From contig NZ_JACTAB010000002.1 of assembly GCF_014486695.1 (NCBI RefSeq), positions 248,001 to 312,000 on the forward strand: a DNA stretch of 64,000 bases. The letters are read 5' to 3'. Below the pieces are notes generated by a model, which was not told the DNA's origin, ran no database searches, and was given only the letters and a program-made list of their open reading frames with translations. Positions within the stretch are counted from its first letter, which is position 1, and the number at the start of each line of letters is the position of its first letter. This stretch comes from Flavobacterium buctense (lineage in GTDB: Bacteria > Bacteroidota > Bacteroidia > Flavobacteriales > Flavobacteriaceae). The position numbers and the translations under genes are program-made. Of the stretch, positions 36,301-43,709 are shown piece by piece.

Positions 36301-39264
36301 TTCAGTTCCGGCTATTGCAGTTGGAAGCAAACTTATTGTTACTGTTTTAGTTGCTGTTGCATCAACACATCCCACGTTTGAAGCAGTAAGGGTAAAAATT
36401 ACATTACCTGCAGTAATGTCAGCAGCACTAGGAGTGTAAGTACAGTTTGTCAAAGAATCAGCATTGTTAAAAGTACCGGTTCCGTTCGATGTCCAAGCTA
36501 TACTTGTTTGATAAGTAGCATTTGAACCTGCCGTAATATTTATAGCTCCCGAATCGTAACAAAATGAAAAATCTGAACCAGCATCTGCGGTGGCTTGATT
36601 ATTTATAATTACTGTTTTTGTAGAAATAACAGTAGAACAAGGAGTGTTTCCGGTTGCCGTTAATGTTAAGATAACACTTCCTGCTGCTATATCAGCTGGG
36701 CTAGGAGTGTATGTGGCTAAAGTTAGAGAGTTTGCATCAGTAAAAGTACCTGATCCGTTTGATGACCATGTTACAGTTGTGTAATTTGTGGCCACAGATC
36801 CAGCAGTTATATTTATTGCCCCTGAAGAATAACAGGTGTTTATAGTTGTACCAGCCACTGCTGTAGGTGAAGGAACAAATGTTACCGTCTTAGATGAAGT
36901 TAAATTACTACACCCTGGATTTGAGGCAGTTAAAGTAAGGATGACATTTCCTGAAGCTAAATCAGCAGCACTTGGTGTATAGGTACAAGTTGTTAAAGAA
37001 TTTGCATTGGCGAATGTGCCTGTGCCATTTGAAGTCCAAACTATTTCGGTTTGATTGTTAGCACTAGAACCTGTTGTAATATTAATAGTGCCTGAAGTTG
37101 AACATGTATTAAAATCTACTCCGGCAATTGCAGACATTGGACTGTAGAAAGTTAACGTTTTTGTTGACGTTACATTTGAACAAGGAGCATTTGCATTTGC
37201 CGTAAGGGTTAAAATAACACTACCCGCAATAAGATCATCGGTGCTAGGAGTATAAGTTGCCAAAGTTAATGAGTCTGCATTTAAGAAAGTACCCGATCCA
37301 TTTGACGTCCAAACAACAGTTGTATAATTTGTAGCTGAAGATCCAGCAGTTATGTTTACTGAAGTGTCGCTAATACAAGCGCTGATAGCTGTTCCGGCTG
37401 AAACTGTAGGTAAAGCAACAATTTCTAACTTCTTGTCTGCTGTTACATCGCCACACCCTTCGTTTGAAGCTGTTAATGTAATTGTTACAACTCCTGCAGT
37501 AATATCGTCTGCACTAGGTGTATAGGTACAAGTTGTTAATGAATTTGGGTTTGTAAAAGTCCCTGTGCCGCTAGATGTCCAGGTTACAAGAGTCTGATTA
37601 GTTGCACTAGAACCATCAGTAATATTAATACCTCCGCCAGTAGAACACGTAGAAAAATCATCTCCAGCTACTACTGAAACAGGACTTGTAATAGTTAATG
37701 TTTTTGTAGCAGTTGTATTGCCACAAGGTGCATAACCATAAGCAGTTAATGTTAGTGTTATCGTACCGGAAGCTATATCAGCAGCACTAGGAGCGTAGGT
37801 ACATGTTGTTAGAGAATCGGCATTTGAAAATGTACCGGTTCCGTTTGAAGTCCACATTACAGTTGAAAAATTTGAAGCATTGGCTCCAGCAGTTATGTTT
37901 AGATCAAGTAAAGTTGAACAAGTGCTTACAGCGGTTCCAGCGTTAGCACTCGGAGCTGTAATTAAAGATAATATTTTAGTTGAAGTTGCATCAACACAAC
38001 CTGGATTTGCAGCATTAAGTGTTAATACCACACTTCCGGCTACTATATCAGCTGGACTTGGATTATATGTACATGTTGTTAAAGAATTAGCATTTGTAAA
38101 AGTCCCTGTTCCACTAGTTGTCCATGTAACTGTTGTGTAATTTGTAGCACTAGAACCTGCTGTAATTGCAATATTAGTATCAGAAGAACATGCAGTAATG
38201 TTTGTACCTGAATTAGCAGTAGGCGTAGAATTTGCAATTAAAGTTGTAGTATTGAAATTGCTTATGCTATTGCTACAGTATGAAGAGGCCAAATTTGTTA
38301 TGGTTACTGTTGTGGTTCCTAAATTTACTAGAGATGTTGAAAAAGTTCCTGTTCCCGGACTTCCGGCAGTAAAGTTCATTGTTGCAGTATTACCGATAGC
38401 AGTGGTTGCACCACTAAGGTTATAAGTTACGGTGTAGGTTCCCGTAGCCAAAGAAGAAGAATTAAGGGAGACACTAGCTACTGAAGCACCACATAATGGA
38501 CTATTTGAAGTAGTTGGGCTAGTAAGCGCATAGGTAGGACAAGTATAAGTTATCACAGCATATCCTTGACGTCCGTTTCCTCCTGCAGAGTTTCTGGTAC
38601 CGCCACCGCCACCGCCGCCATAATTGGTTAGGGAAGAAGAACCTGCACCACTTGCAGCAGTTGTACCATTACCTCCAGCACCTGCGTTTCCTCCACCGGC
38701 TGCACCACCGTTTGGCACCGAGCCTATACCTCCATTATTTGTAGTTCCGCCGCCGCCGCCGCCGCCGCCGCTACCAATACCATTCAATCCAGCACCACCT
38801 GAACCACCATTGAAGGTAGATCCTGTTCCGCCAATTCCGCCAGCGCCACCATTACTGTAACCAAAACCTCCAATACCTCCATTGGCAGTTATGGTTGTTG
38901 CACCAAAAACGGCAGTTGTATTACCTCCGCTCACCCCATTAGGTGAAGCACTAGATATTGCGCCAGTACCACTTGCACCTATAGTTATCGTATAAGTTGT
39001 TCCAGCGATAACAGGAACACTAATGTTTCTTGAGTAGCCACCACCACCACCACCACCGGCACCATCTCTATTGCTAGTGCCTCCAAAACCACCACCACCA
39101 CCACCACCATAGGCTTCTACTTGTATAGTAGACACACCAGCTGGAGCTGTAAAGGTTCCTGAGTTTGTATAAATGATCTGTGATTGTGTATAACCTATAC
39201 TAATTACGAAGAACATAATTAGCGTTATATATTTTTTTCCTAATTTAAATTGTTTGTTTTCCAT
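30367..39264 (-). CDS. Giant T9SS-exported adhesin-like surface protein with twelve Ig-like repeats
   Basis: 2,965 residues from MENKQFKLGKKYITLI at 39264; an in-frame ATG at 39309 overlaps the -7 element and is rejected. Order: signal peptide (1-28), Gly-rich domain 1 (~35-245, TFTAPAGVSTIQVEA then GGGGGGG), a beta segment, twelve ~90-residue Ig-like repeats (350-1435), Gly-rich domain 2 (~1437-1640, TFTVPAGVYQVTVEA), a lectin-like/DUF8202-type region with LQLWLRSD, a LamG-like domain (FDGTDDIMKV to GDIDEFRLWN), the NYW/GQGFFV/NNNQR module and a type A sorting tail ending ITKKILIK. It is likely cell-surface, mediating adhesion or matrix binding; the ligand is unknown. Its last ~1,036 residues are paralogous to the next gene. 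Confidence 0.88.
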   Translation of the reverse strand: MENKQFKLGKKYITLIMFFVISIGYTQSQIIYTNSGTFTAPAGVSTIQVEAYGGGGGGGFGGTSNRDGAGGGGGGGYSRNISVPVIAGTTYTITIGASGTGAISSASPNGVSGGNTTAVFGATTITANGGIGGFGYSNGGAGGIGGTGSTFNGGSGGAGLNGIGSGGGGGGGGTTNNGGIGSVPNGGAAGGGNAGAGGNGTTAASGAGSSSLTNYGGGGGGGTRNSAGGNGRQGYAVITYTCPTYALTSPTTSNSPLCGASVASVSLNSSSLATGTYTVTYNLSGATTAIGNTATMNFTAGSPGTGTFSTSLVNLGTTTVTITNLASSYCSNSISNFNTTTLIANSTPTANSGTNITACSSDTNIAITAGSSATNYTTVTWTTSGTGTFTNANSLTTCTYNPSPADIVAGSVVLTLNAANPGCVDATSTKILSLITAPSANAGTAVSTCSTLLDLNITAGANASNFSTVMWTSNGTGTFSNADSLTTCTYAPSAADIASGTITLTLTAYGYAPCGNTTATKTLTITSPVSVVAGDDFSTCSTGGGINITDGSSATNQTLVTWTSSGTGTFTNPNSLTTCTYTPSADDITAGVVTITLTASNEGCGDVTADKKLEIVALPTVSAGTAISACISDTSVNITAGSSATNYTTVVWTSNGSGTFLNADSLTLATYTPSTDDLIAGSVILTLTANANAPCSNVTSTKTLTFYSPMSAIAGVDFNTCSTSGTINITTGSSANNQTEIVWTSNGTGTFANANSLTTCTYTPSAADLASGNVILTLTASNPGCSNLTSSKTVTFVPSPTAVAGTTINTCYSSGAINITAGSVATNYTTVTWSSNGSGTFTDANSLTLATYTPSPADIAAGSVILTLTATGNTPCSTVISTKTVIINNQATADAGSDFSFCYDSGAINITAGSNATYQTSIAWTSNGTGTFNNADSLTNCTYTPSAADITAGNVIFTLTASNVGCVDATATKTVTISLLPTAIAGTEINTCSSNGDVNITAGSNATNYTSVSWTSSGTGTFTNPDSLTTCTYTPSADDITAGIVTLTLTANGNAPCIAVTSTKNIIISMGPNAVAGPNFSTCYSGGSINITAGSSATNQTSITWTSNGTGSFTNANSLTTCTYTPSADDIANGNVIFTLTASNAGCDNAIATKTVTISPSPTAIAGTVINTCSTTGAVNITDDSSATNYTSITWTSSGTGTFTNSNSLTNCTYTPSAADITTGSATLTLTAIGIAPCATVTDTKTINISSTMTAVAGSSFTNCSSDTAINVTTGSSATNHTLATWTSNGTGTFTNPNSLTTCTYTPSIDDITVGNVILTLTASNTSCPNVTSSKTLTFVLAPVVDAGSDIATCSTCGTVNITANSSASNYTSIVWTSSGTGTFTNPTSLTACTYTPSAADITTSLTQGGITLTLTATGTAPCTTSTSTKVLAITSQTFTSSGTFTVPAGVYQVTVEAWGGGGKGGDGLNLGRVGGGGGGGAYASKSIPVVPGNTYTVNVGLGATSVANGGDSWFIDTSTFLAKGGTTALNNAILGGAGGNAAASIGDITSRGGNGANGLTSSYGGGGGAGAEAGENMGVDAATNIGAIATCNGGNGGNGYTSSNGDGSPGIAPGGGGGGGRRNGNNGVNQGTGGRGADGKVIIRWPVNSLPSTITNAPGGVTSNLQLWLRSDLLNGTTTVADNTPVTTWFTQARGANAIKPAAVGAPRYRNNPASNINFNAVVDFTNPYNTPSQVYTDLNSSRQYLKGTNGYYSQDTFVVVIPDVTVTSALNSMDVFAGKSAPCAQNTKTGISYGNVDTRFTNEVLSYTSGTSTSYGTAEVSTSTQYNSPGIINIRNNSGNTGMQLYYNANNIATTEVNNAKHRNINDSQYWIGRSEAWDGSLDGRIAEVITYSSRKNDATERTKIETYLGIKYGITLGINGTSQNYLGSDGTIIWDAIANSGYNFDIAGIGRDDISKLNQKQSKSVNANSILTIGLGTIAATNTANTNAFDADKKYLIWGDNGANMNDSGTDLTLTFGGTSNVTTLTDIPNKKWKIVEVGGDVATAKVAVPTSAFANLPALSGNDAYVMIVASDAAFTTGLETIFLTTNGTNQETVYDFDGTKFFTFGVAHESVFSRHATFDGTDDIMKVGNANNLNNTFSLMTWIRPTGANALANDRTIVSKYDGSTGFRVYLSTNNKVNVTWNGGTTLTSATTLPNSEWHNIAVIYSSGSIKLYIDGVLDSTVASAAPVANTNTFSIGAENRSKSDTRNFFNGDIDEFRLWNKAITLTELKFVMNQEIQQNGTVTRGAVLPTSISKNDINTLNWSNLQAYYSMNSFIGTHINDDSQNNNRGNVFLPNKTTITVQSSPQPYQSAADGSWSNVTTWSNGTIQQLPNSISIVDGTTPINWNIVRTNHNVSSTGNKTLLGLIVNSNTLSALNDTKIEISHYLKLDGKIDLTGKSQLVQTNNSDLDVTSSGSIERDQQGQANTFNYNYWTSPVSTINSTTINHGYTLADVMKDGTTATPQNLNWSAGLNGAATSPITIASYWIFKFQNLSNDYANWSAVGPNGTLLAGQGYTMKGSNAVSANQNYTFVGKPNNGTITSPVSANNLNLCGNPFASAIDANQFIDDNIASITGTLYFWEHFGTNNSHITYEYQGGYATYTKVGGTAPVAPAGVSGLGSSAKVAKRFIPVGQGFFVTGSVSGGTITFNNNQRLFVKEDNADSYTLFRNNTNAPFSNDPNNNNSEDSFEVEEFMKLRLGYTSANNYHREILLGFMNDNATASFDNGYDALSIEALTNDMYFINGDDKLNIQGEGTFDASKTYPIGIKNAIAGNVKFSLNNTENIDESQDIFIYDNVTEMYHDIKSQAFQINMPEGTFENRFFLTFVNPTALGTNENELPYGVGVTHTQIDNMVNINNELAEVAIKSVSLYNLLGQQVITWDIKNQNQTVMHLPINGLSTGGYIVKITTDKGDITKKILIK
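34960..38217 (-). repeat. Twelve tandem coding repeats (~270 bp) arranged as six ~543-bp dimers
   Basis: Each unit has NITAGSSATN, WTSxGTGTF, SLTTCTYTPSxxDI and xGxVxLTLTA. Odd units are 90 residues and end in TASNxGC; even units are 91 and end in GxAPC; most odd units have NQT where even units have NYT. The block is 1,086 codons, equal to six 181-codon pairs. Confidence 0.9.
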
Positions 39265-39306
39265 AACTCTTACTTTTAAGTATGTACTTGTTTTTTTTTG
39301 ACAATT

Positions 39307-39340
39307 CAAATTTAGTTAAATCGTTAAAATAAATCGACAA
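39307..39340 (-). promoter_or_regulatory. Promoter of the giant T9SS gene
   Basis: On the minus strand TTG (39338-39340), 23-bp spacer, TAAATTTG (39307-39314), a full -7 match. It leaves a leader of ~35 nt. Confidence 0.65.
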
Positions 39341-39520
39341 AAAGCATTAAAAAATCGATGAAATGCAAACATAAGAATTATATAAGTGTAAAAAACTTAC
39401 AAAATTATATTAAATTATGAAAGATTTTAACCTCTTTTTTTGAAGTAATTAACTCGATAAGTTTTTTTTTTTAGATTGTAAAATGAATTTATCTAGTGAC
39501 TTTCATAAAATAAAGGCATA

Positions 39521-39549
39521 AAAAAAACTCCACAAAGGGAGTTTTTTTA
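39521..39549 (-). terminator. Terminator of the second T9SS paralog
   Basis: On the minus strand AAAAAACTCCC and GGAGTTTTTTT pair around a short loop and end in a T-run, 18 bp past the stop. Confidence 0.85.
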
Positions 39550-39566
39550 TATTGGGGTAAAACCTA

Positions 39567-42500
39567 TCAGTTAGTGACAATCTTTTTACTAATACTTCCT
39601 TTGTTTGTATTTACTTTAACAATATAAGTACCCGTATTTAGAGTAGGCAAAGTCAATTGAATGTTTGTTTGACTTTGGTTGTCAAATTCCCAATTTGTAA
39701 TGTTTTGCCCTAATAAATTATATAAAGTCACTGATTCAATAGTTACTTCTTGTAACTCATTCTTGATATTAATGATGTCATTTGATTGAGAATGAGCTAT
39801 AGTTAATCCGTTTAAAAATTCATTTTCATTAGTTCCTAATGCTGTGGTTGAATTGAAACGAAGAGAGAATCGGTTATCAAAAGTACCAGCCGGTAAATTG
39901 ATTTCTATTTGCTGTGATTTGATATTATGGTATTCGTTGGTTACGTTATCATAGATATAAACGTTTTGATTGTCCTCTAAGTTTTCGGCGATATCGATGC
40001 CAAATTTCACTATACCGGCCACCGAATTTTTGACACCAATCGGATAGATATTATTTACATTAAAGTAGCCATCACCTTGAATATTTAATTTTGTGCCATT
40101 ATTTATGAAATACATATCATTTGAATGCGATTCAAAACTTATTCCATCATAGCCATTGTCAAAACCTGAAGTGGCATATTGATTCATGAAACCAAGTAAA
40201 ATTTGTCGGTGATAATTATTAGCAGAATCAAAACCTAAACTTAGTTTTGTAAATTGCCCTTCATCTACAAAGTTATCTTCATTGTTGATGTTTATAGAAC
40301 TAGTTGCAGTAACGGAATTTGTTCTGAACAAATTATATGATTCTATATTATTTTCTTTAATAAATTTTCTTTGACCGTTATTGAATATAATCGTTCCGCC
40401 TGTTTCAGAACCTGTAACAAAAAAGCCTTGACCAACCGGAATGAACCTGTTTGGCACTTTGCTGCTTGACCCTAAACCACTTACATAAGAAGGAGCAACA
40501 GGTGCGGTTCCGCCTGTTTTAGTATAAGTGGCATATCCGCCTTGATATTCTTCCGTATAATGTGAAGCATTGGTATCGTAATGTTCCCAAAAGTATAGCG
40601 TACCGATTATGCTGGTAGCATTGTCATCAATGAATTGATTAGCATCTATTGCAGAAGGGTAAGGATTTCCACAAAGGTTTAAGTTGTCTGCTGAAACTGT
40701 TGAGGTGATTGTACCATTGTTAGGCTTGCCGACAAAAGTATAGTTTTGAGTAGGTGAAGGGGCATTACAACCCTTTAAAGTATATCCGTTTCCGGCTTGA
40801 AGAAGTCCGTTTTGGCCAACTGCACTCCAATTAGAAGTACCATCTCCAATTTCCTGAAATTTAAAAATCCAGTAATTGCTCAACGTAATCGGACTTGTTG
40901 GAAAACCATCTATACCGGCAGTCCAATTAAGATTTTGTGGGGTTGAGGTTGTTCCGTCTTTCATAACAGCCGCAATAGAAAAACCATGATTGTTGGATAA
41001 AGCACTGATAGAAGATACCGGAGATGACCAATAATTATAGTTGTATTGGCTAGATTGTCCTTGTTGATCACGTTCAATATAACCTGCACTTGCCATATCT
41101 AATTCACTATTGTCCGTTTGTACCAATTGTGATTTTCCTGTCAAATCTATACTTCCGTCTAACTTTAAGTAATGTGAAATTTCTATTTTAGTATCGTTAG
41201 TGGCAGATAATTTGTTATTCATAACAAATAAGCCAAGAAGTGTTTTATTAGCTGATGAATTAATATTATGACTTGTTTTTACTATGTTCCAATCAATTGT
41301 AATGGAATTATTTACCAAGGAAGTACTGCAGGGAATTGATTGTATTGATCCGTTAACCCAAGTTGAAGCATTAGACCATAATCCATCAGCAGCAGTTTCA
41401 TAAGGCATAGGTGCTGATTGCGTCGTCACAGTAACTTGGTTTTGAGCAAATAAACTTCCTCTGTTGTTATTCCATGAATCATCATCAATGTGTGTACCAA
41501 TAAATGAGTTCATAGAATAATATGCTATAAGACTTGTCCACCTCAAATCGTTTACATCATTTTTAACAATTGAAGACGGTATAATAGTACCGCTGGTTAC
41601 CGTTCCATTTTGAATTATTTCTTGGTTGATGATAAATCTTAATTGTTTTTCAGTTAATGCTCTATTCCAAAGTCTGAATTCATCTATATCACCTTTGAAG
41701 TGGTTTCTGACATCAACTTTACTTCTGTATTCTGCACCAATCGAAAAAGTATTAGTGTTTGAGATTGAGGCTACTGAGGCAACGGTATTATCAAGGACAC
41801 CATCAATGTATAATTTCATAGTGCCACTAGAATAGAGGATAGTAATGTTACTCCATTTTGTATTTGGTAATCTTATTGATGAAGATATAATTCTGCCACT
41901 ACTCCATATCATATTAATACGATTGTCATTGGATAAATAAACTCTATAGCCAGTTGAGCCATCATATTTTGAAACAATAGTTCTATCACTGAAAAGTGAG
42001 TTTTGACCTGTCGGTCTAATCCAAAACATCATTGTAAAATTAGGGGTCAAATTATTTACAGCGCCAAATTTCACTACATCATTAACGCCATTCAAGCTAA
42101 TATGTCTTGAAAAATTAGTTTGATGTGCCACGCCAAAAGTGAAGTATTTCGTTCCGTCAAAATCATAATCACCAAGTTGGTTTAAACCGCTTGTTGTAAG
42201 GAATACAGTTTCAACATCAGATGAAAAAGAGGCATCACTTGCCACAATCATAACATAGGCATCGTTTCCTGTTAGAGAAGGTAGTCCACTAAAGTCAGAT
42301 GTTGCCATAGAGATTTTAGTTTTAGCAACATCACCTCCGGTTTCTACCACTTTCCAGCTTTTGTTTGGCAAATCTACATAAGTTGTAACTCCGGATGTGC
42401 CACCAAAAGTAATTGTAACGTTAGTCCCAGAATCATTCATTGTTTGTCCGTTATCGCCCCAAACTAAGTAGGTCTTATCAGTGGCAAAAGAATTAGGATT

Positions 42501-42752
42501 GGCTGCATTTGAAGCAGCTATTGTACCTAAACCCACTTTGGGAATACTAATAGTATTTTGTTTTTCATTTATGCCTATTATATCGTCTCTACCGATTAGG
42601 CTAACGTTGTTGTTATAACCAATATTTGCTGTAGCATTCCAGATTATTGTTCCGCTTGAGTCGAAAAGATCTTGGCAAAATACTATTGAAGTTGCCATTA
42701 ATGCAATTAAAGTGAAGCATACTTTTTCTAGGTTAAGTAGTGTTTTTTTCAT
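39567..42752 (-). CDS. T9SS-exported LamG-domain protein, shortened paralog of the giant gene
   Basis: 1,061 residues. The signal peptide (1-26, ending VFCQ) runs directly into DSSGTIIWNATANIGYN, the counterpart of an internal site of the giant protein (DGTIIWDAIANSGYN). The rest aligns with the giant's last ~1,036 residues in the same order: EVETGG-like beta region, LamG-like domain (GVNDVVKFG to GDIDEFRLWN), a Ser/Thr-rich stretch, NYWSSPV, YFWEHYDTN, GQGFFVTGS, FNNGQRKF and a type A tail (LGTNENEF, VTLYNLLGQ, ISKKIVTN). It lacks the Gly-rich domains and Ig repeats. Probably surface-bound or secreted; function unknown. Confidence 0.88.
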   Translation of the reverse strand: MKKTLLNLEKVCFTLIALMATSIVFCQDLFDSSGTIIWNATANIGYNNNVSLIGRDDIIGINEKQNTISIPKVGLGTIAASNAANPNSFATDKTYLVWGDNGQTMNDSGTNVTITFGGTSGVTTYVDLPNKSWKVVETGGDVAKTKISMATSDFSGLPSLTGNDAYVMIVASDASFSSDVETVFLTTSGLNQLGDYDFDGTKYFTFGVAHQTNFSRHISLNGVNDVVKFGAVNNLTPNFTMMFWIRPTGQNSLFSDRTIVSKYDGSTGYRVYLSNDNRINMIWSSGRIISSSIRLPNTKWSNITILYSSGTMKLYIDGVLDNTVASVASISNTNTFSIGAEYRSKVDVRNHFKGDIDEFRLWNRALTEKQLRFIINQEIIQNGTVTSGTIIPSSIVKNDVNDLRWTSLIAYYSMNSFIGTHIDDDSWNNNRGSLFAQNQVTVTTQSAPMPYETAADGLWSNASTWVNGSIQSIPCSTSLVNNSITIDWNIVKTSHNINSSANKTLLGLFVMNNKLSATNDTKIEISHYLKLDGSIDLTGKSQLVQTDNSELDMASAGYIERDQQGQSSQYNYNYWSSPVSSISALSNNHGFSIAAVMKDGTTSTPQNLNWTAGIDGFPTSPITLSNYWIFKFQEIGDGTSNWSAVGQNGLLQAGNGYTLKGCNAPSPTQNYTFVGKPNNGTITSTVSADNLNLCGNPYPSAIDANQFIDDNATSIIGTLYFWEHYDTNASHYTEEYQGGYATYTKTGGTAPVAPSYVSGLGSSSKVPNRFIPVGQGFFVTGSETGGTIIFNNGQRKFIKENNIESYNLFRTNSVTATSSININNEDNFVDEGQFTKLSLGFDSANNYHRQILLGFMNQYATSGFDNGYDGISFESHSNDMYFINNGTKLNIQGDGYFNVNNIYPIGVKNSVAGIVKFGIDIAENLEDNQNVYIYDNVTNEYHNIKSQQIEINLPAGTFDNRFSLRFNSTTALGTNENEFLNGLTIAHSQSNDIINIKNELQEVTIESVTLYNLLGQNITNWEFDNQSQTNIQLTLPTLNTGTYIVKVNTNKGSISKKIVTN

Positions 42753-42821
42753 AACTTTTGGGGATTAGTTAATGATTATTTTAAATGAAGACTAAAGACT
42801 TCACATGTTTATTTGACAGTT

Positions 42822-42829
42822 CAAAACTA
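42822..42829 (-). promoter_or_regulatory. Promoter -7 element of the second T9SS paralog
   Basis: The minus strand reads TAGTTTTG, a full TAnnTTTG match 69 bp before the ATG, in a position equivalent to the giant gene's element. No clear TTG at -33. Confidence 0.5.
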
Positions 42830-43014
42830 AATAAGAAAATTTATTTTATCGATAAAAGTAACATTATAATCGATGAAATACACAAAAACATTAATATTTA
42901 ATATAAAAAACTTACAATAATTTATTTAAAATCAGTTTTAGGATCTATTTAACTTATTCAAAAAAAAAGTGGTAATAAAATAAATCTTTTGAAAAAAGTA
43001 GTTGTAGGAAAACA

Positions 43015-43043
43015 AAAAAGGTCCGGAAAAATCCGGACCTTTT
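43015..43043 (-). terminator. Terminator after tRNA-Met
   Basis: AAAAGGTCCGG / CCGGACCTTTTT is a perfect hairpin with a ~6-nt loop, 8 bp past the tRNA end on the minus strand. Confidence 0.88.
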
Positions 43044-43050
43044 GAATTTG

Positions 43051-43124
43051 TAGCGAGGACGGGAGTTGAACCCGTGACCTCAGGGTTATGAATCCTGCGC
43101 TCTAACCGACTGAGCTACCTCGCC
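43051..43124 (-). tRNA. tRNA-Met (CAT)
   Basis: 74-nt cloverleaf on the minus strand: acceptor GGCGAGG with CCTCGCT, D arm GCTC/GAGC, anticodon loop TTCATAA, T arm ACGGG/CCCGT with TTCAACT loop, discriminator A. The anticodon is CAT. No CCA is encoded. The last anticodon-stem pair is A-C, not a Watson-Crick pair. CAT could also mark a lysidine-modified tRNA-Ile, but the acceptor and G-C rich first pairs fit elongator Met. A terminator follows directly. Confidence 0.93.
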
Positions 43125-43267
43125 ATCATAAGCATTCCCTGAATGCGGGTGCAAATATAAAATTAATATTTATGGGTGCAAACTAATAACAGTTATTTTT
43201 TTTATTTTCAAAAAACGTTTTTTTTTTGATTTTATATTCTATATATTTCCAAAAAATTTGTTGCATC

Positions 43268-43660
43268 ATGGATAGTAAAATACGTTATGAGCTAGAGTTT
43301 CCTTTGAATTCTTCACCTCAATTATTGTATCAATATATTTCAACTCCTTCAGGGTTACAAGAATGGTTTGCTGATAATGTAAATTCCAGAGGTGAATTTT
43401 TTACCTTTATTTGGGACGGTGCTGAGGAAAATGCAAGACTTGCTTCCAAAAAAACCGGTGAAAAAGTAAAGTTTAAATGGGTTGATGATAACAAAAAAGA
43501 TACAGAATATTATTTCGAATTGAGAATTTTAGAAGATGAAATTACTAAAGACGTCTCTTTAATGGTAGTAGATTATGCTATTGAAGACGAATTAGAAGAA
43601 TCCAAACTTTTATGGGAAAACCAAGTTTCCGATTTAAAACACGTAATAGGTTCGATATAA
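43268..43660 (+). CDS. START-like/SRPBCC domain protein
   Basis: 130 residues from MDSKIRYELEFPLNSSPQLL; the in-frame ATG at 43226 adds a hydrophobic stretch that looks like untranslated leader. The helix-grip start LLYQYISTPSGLQEWFADNV resembles AHSA1/START-like proteins, which bind hydrophobic ligands or act as chaperone co-factors. No ligand can be named. It is followed by a terminator whose T-run touches the next start. Confidence 0.8.
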   Translation: MDSKIRYELEFPLNSSPQLLYQYISTPSGLQEWFADNVNSRGEFFTFIWDGAEENARLASKKTGEKVKFKWVDDNKKDTEYYFELRILEDEITKDVSLMVVDYAIEDELEESKLLWENQVSDLKHVIGSI

Positions 43661-43682
43661 ATATTTTTATTACAGTATATTT

Positions 43683-43708
43683 GTCCCGCTAAAAAACGGG
43701 ACTTTTTT
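43683..43708 (+). terminator. Terminator whose T-run runs into the next start codon
   Basis: GTCCCG / CGGGAC with a CTAAAAAA loop, followed by TTTTTTTA and then ATG at 43710. Confidence 0.8.
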
Positions 43709-43709
43709 T

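Larger units (their letters stand above)
39265..39566. other. Intergenic region between the two T9SS paralogs
   Basis: Holds the giant gene's leader and promoter (39307-39340), an AT-rich stretch (39335-39416) homologous to the DNA upstream of the second paralog, and the terminator of that paralog (39521-39549). I see no gene here. Confidence 0.7.

Noticed and set aside
34960..38217. Regular repeats that could look like a CRISPR array
   Set aside because: The ~270-bp period, imperfect copies and uninterrupted reading frame show protein repeats, not short direct repeats with unique spacers.
35171..38860. Several plus-strand open frames opposite the giant gene
   Set aside because: They recur with the repeat period and are complements of the Thr/Ser- and Gly-rich coding sequence; the Pro-rich one at 38624-38860 mirrors a Gly-rich domain.
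39265..39309. Fifteen-residue N-terminal extension of the giant gene (ATG at 39309)
   Set aside because: It overlaps the promoter -7 element; ATG at 39264 is followed by a basic stretch and a hydrophobic core as in a signal peptide.
30367..42752. Prophage or integrative element around the T9SS genes
   Set aside because: No integrase, att repeats or tRNA insertion duplicates flank the region; the nearby tRNA-Met is intact and followed by its own terminator.
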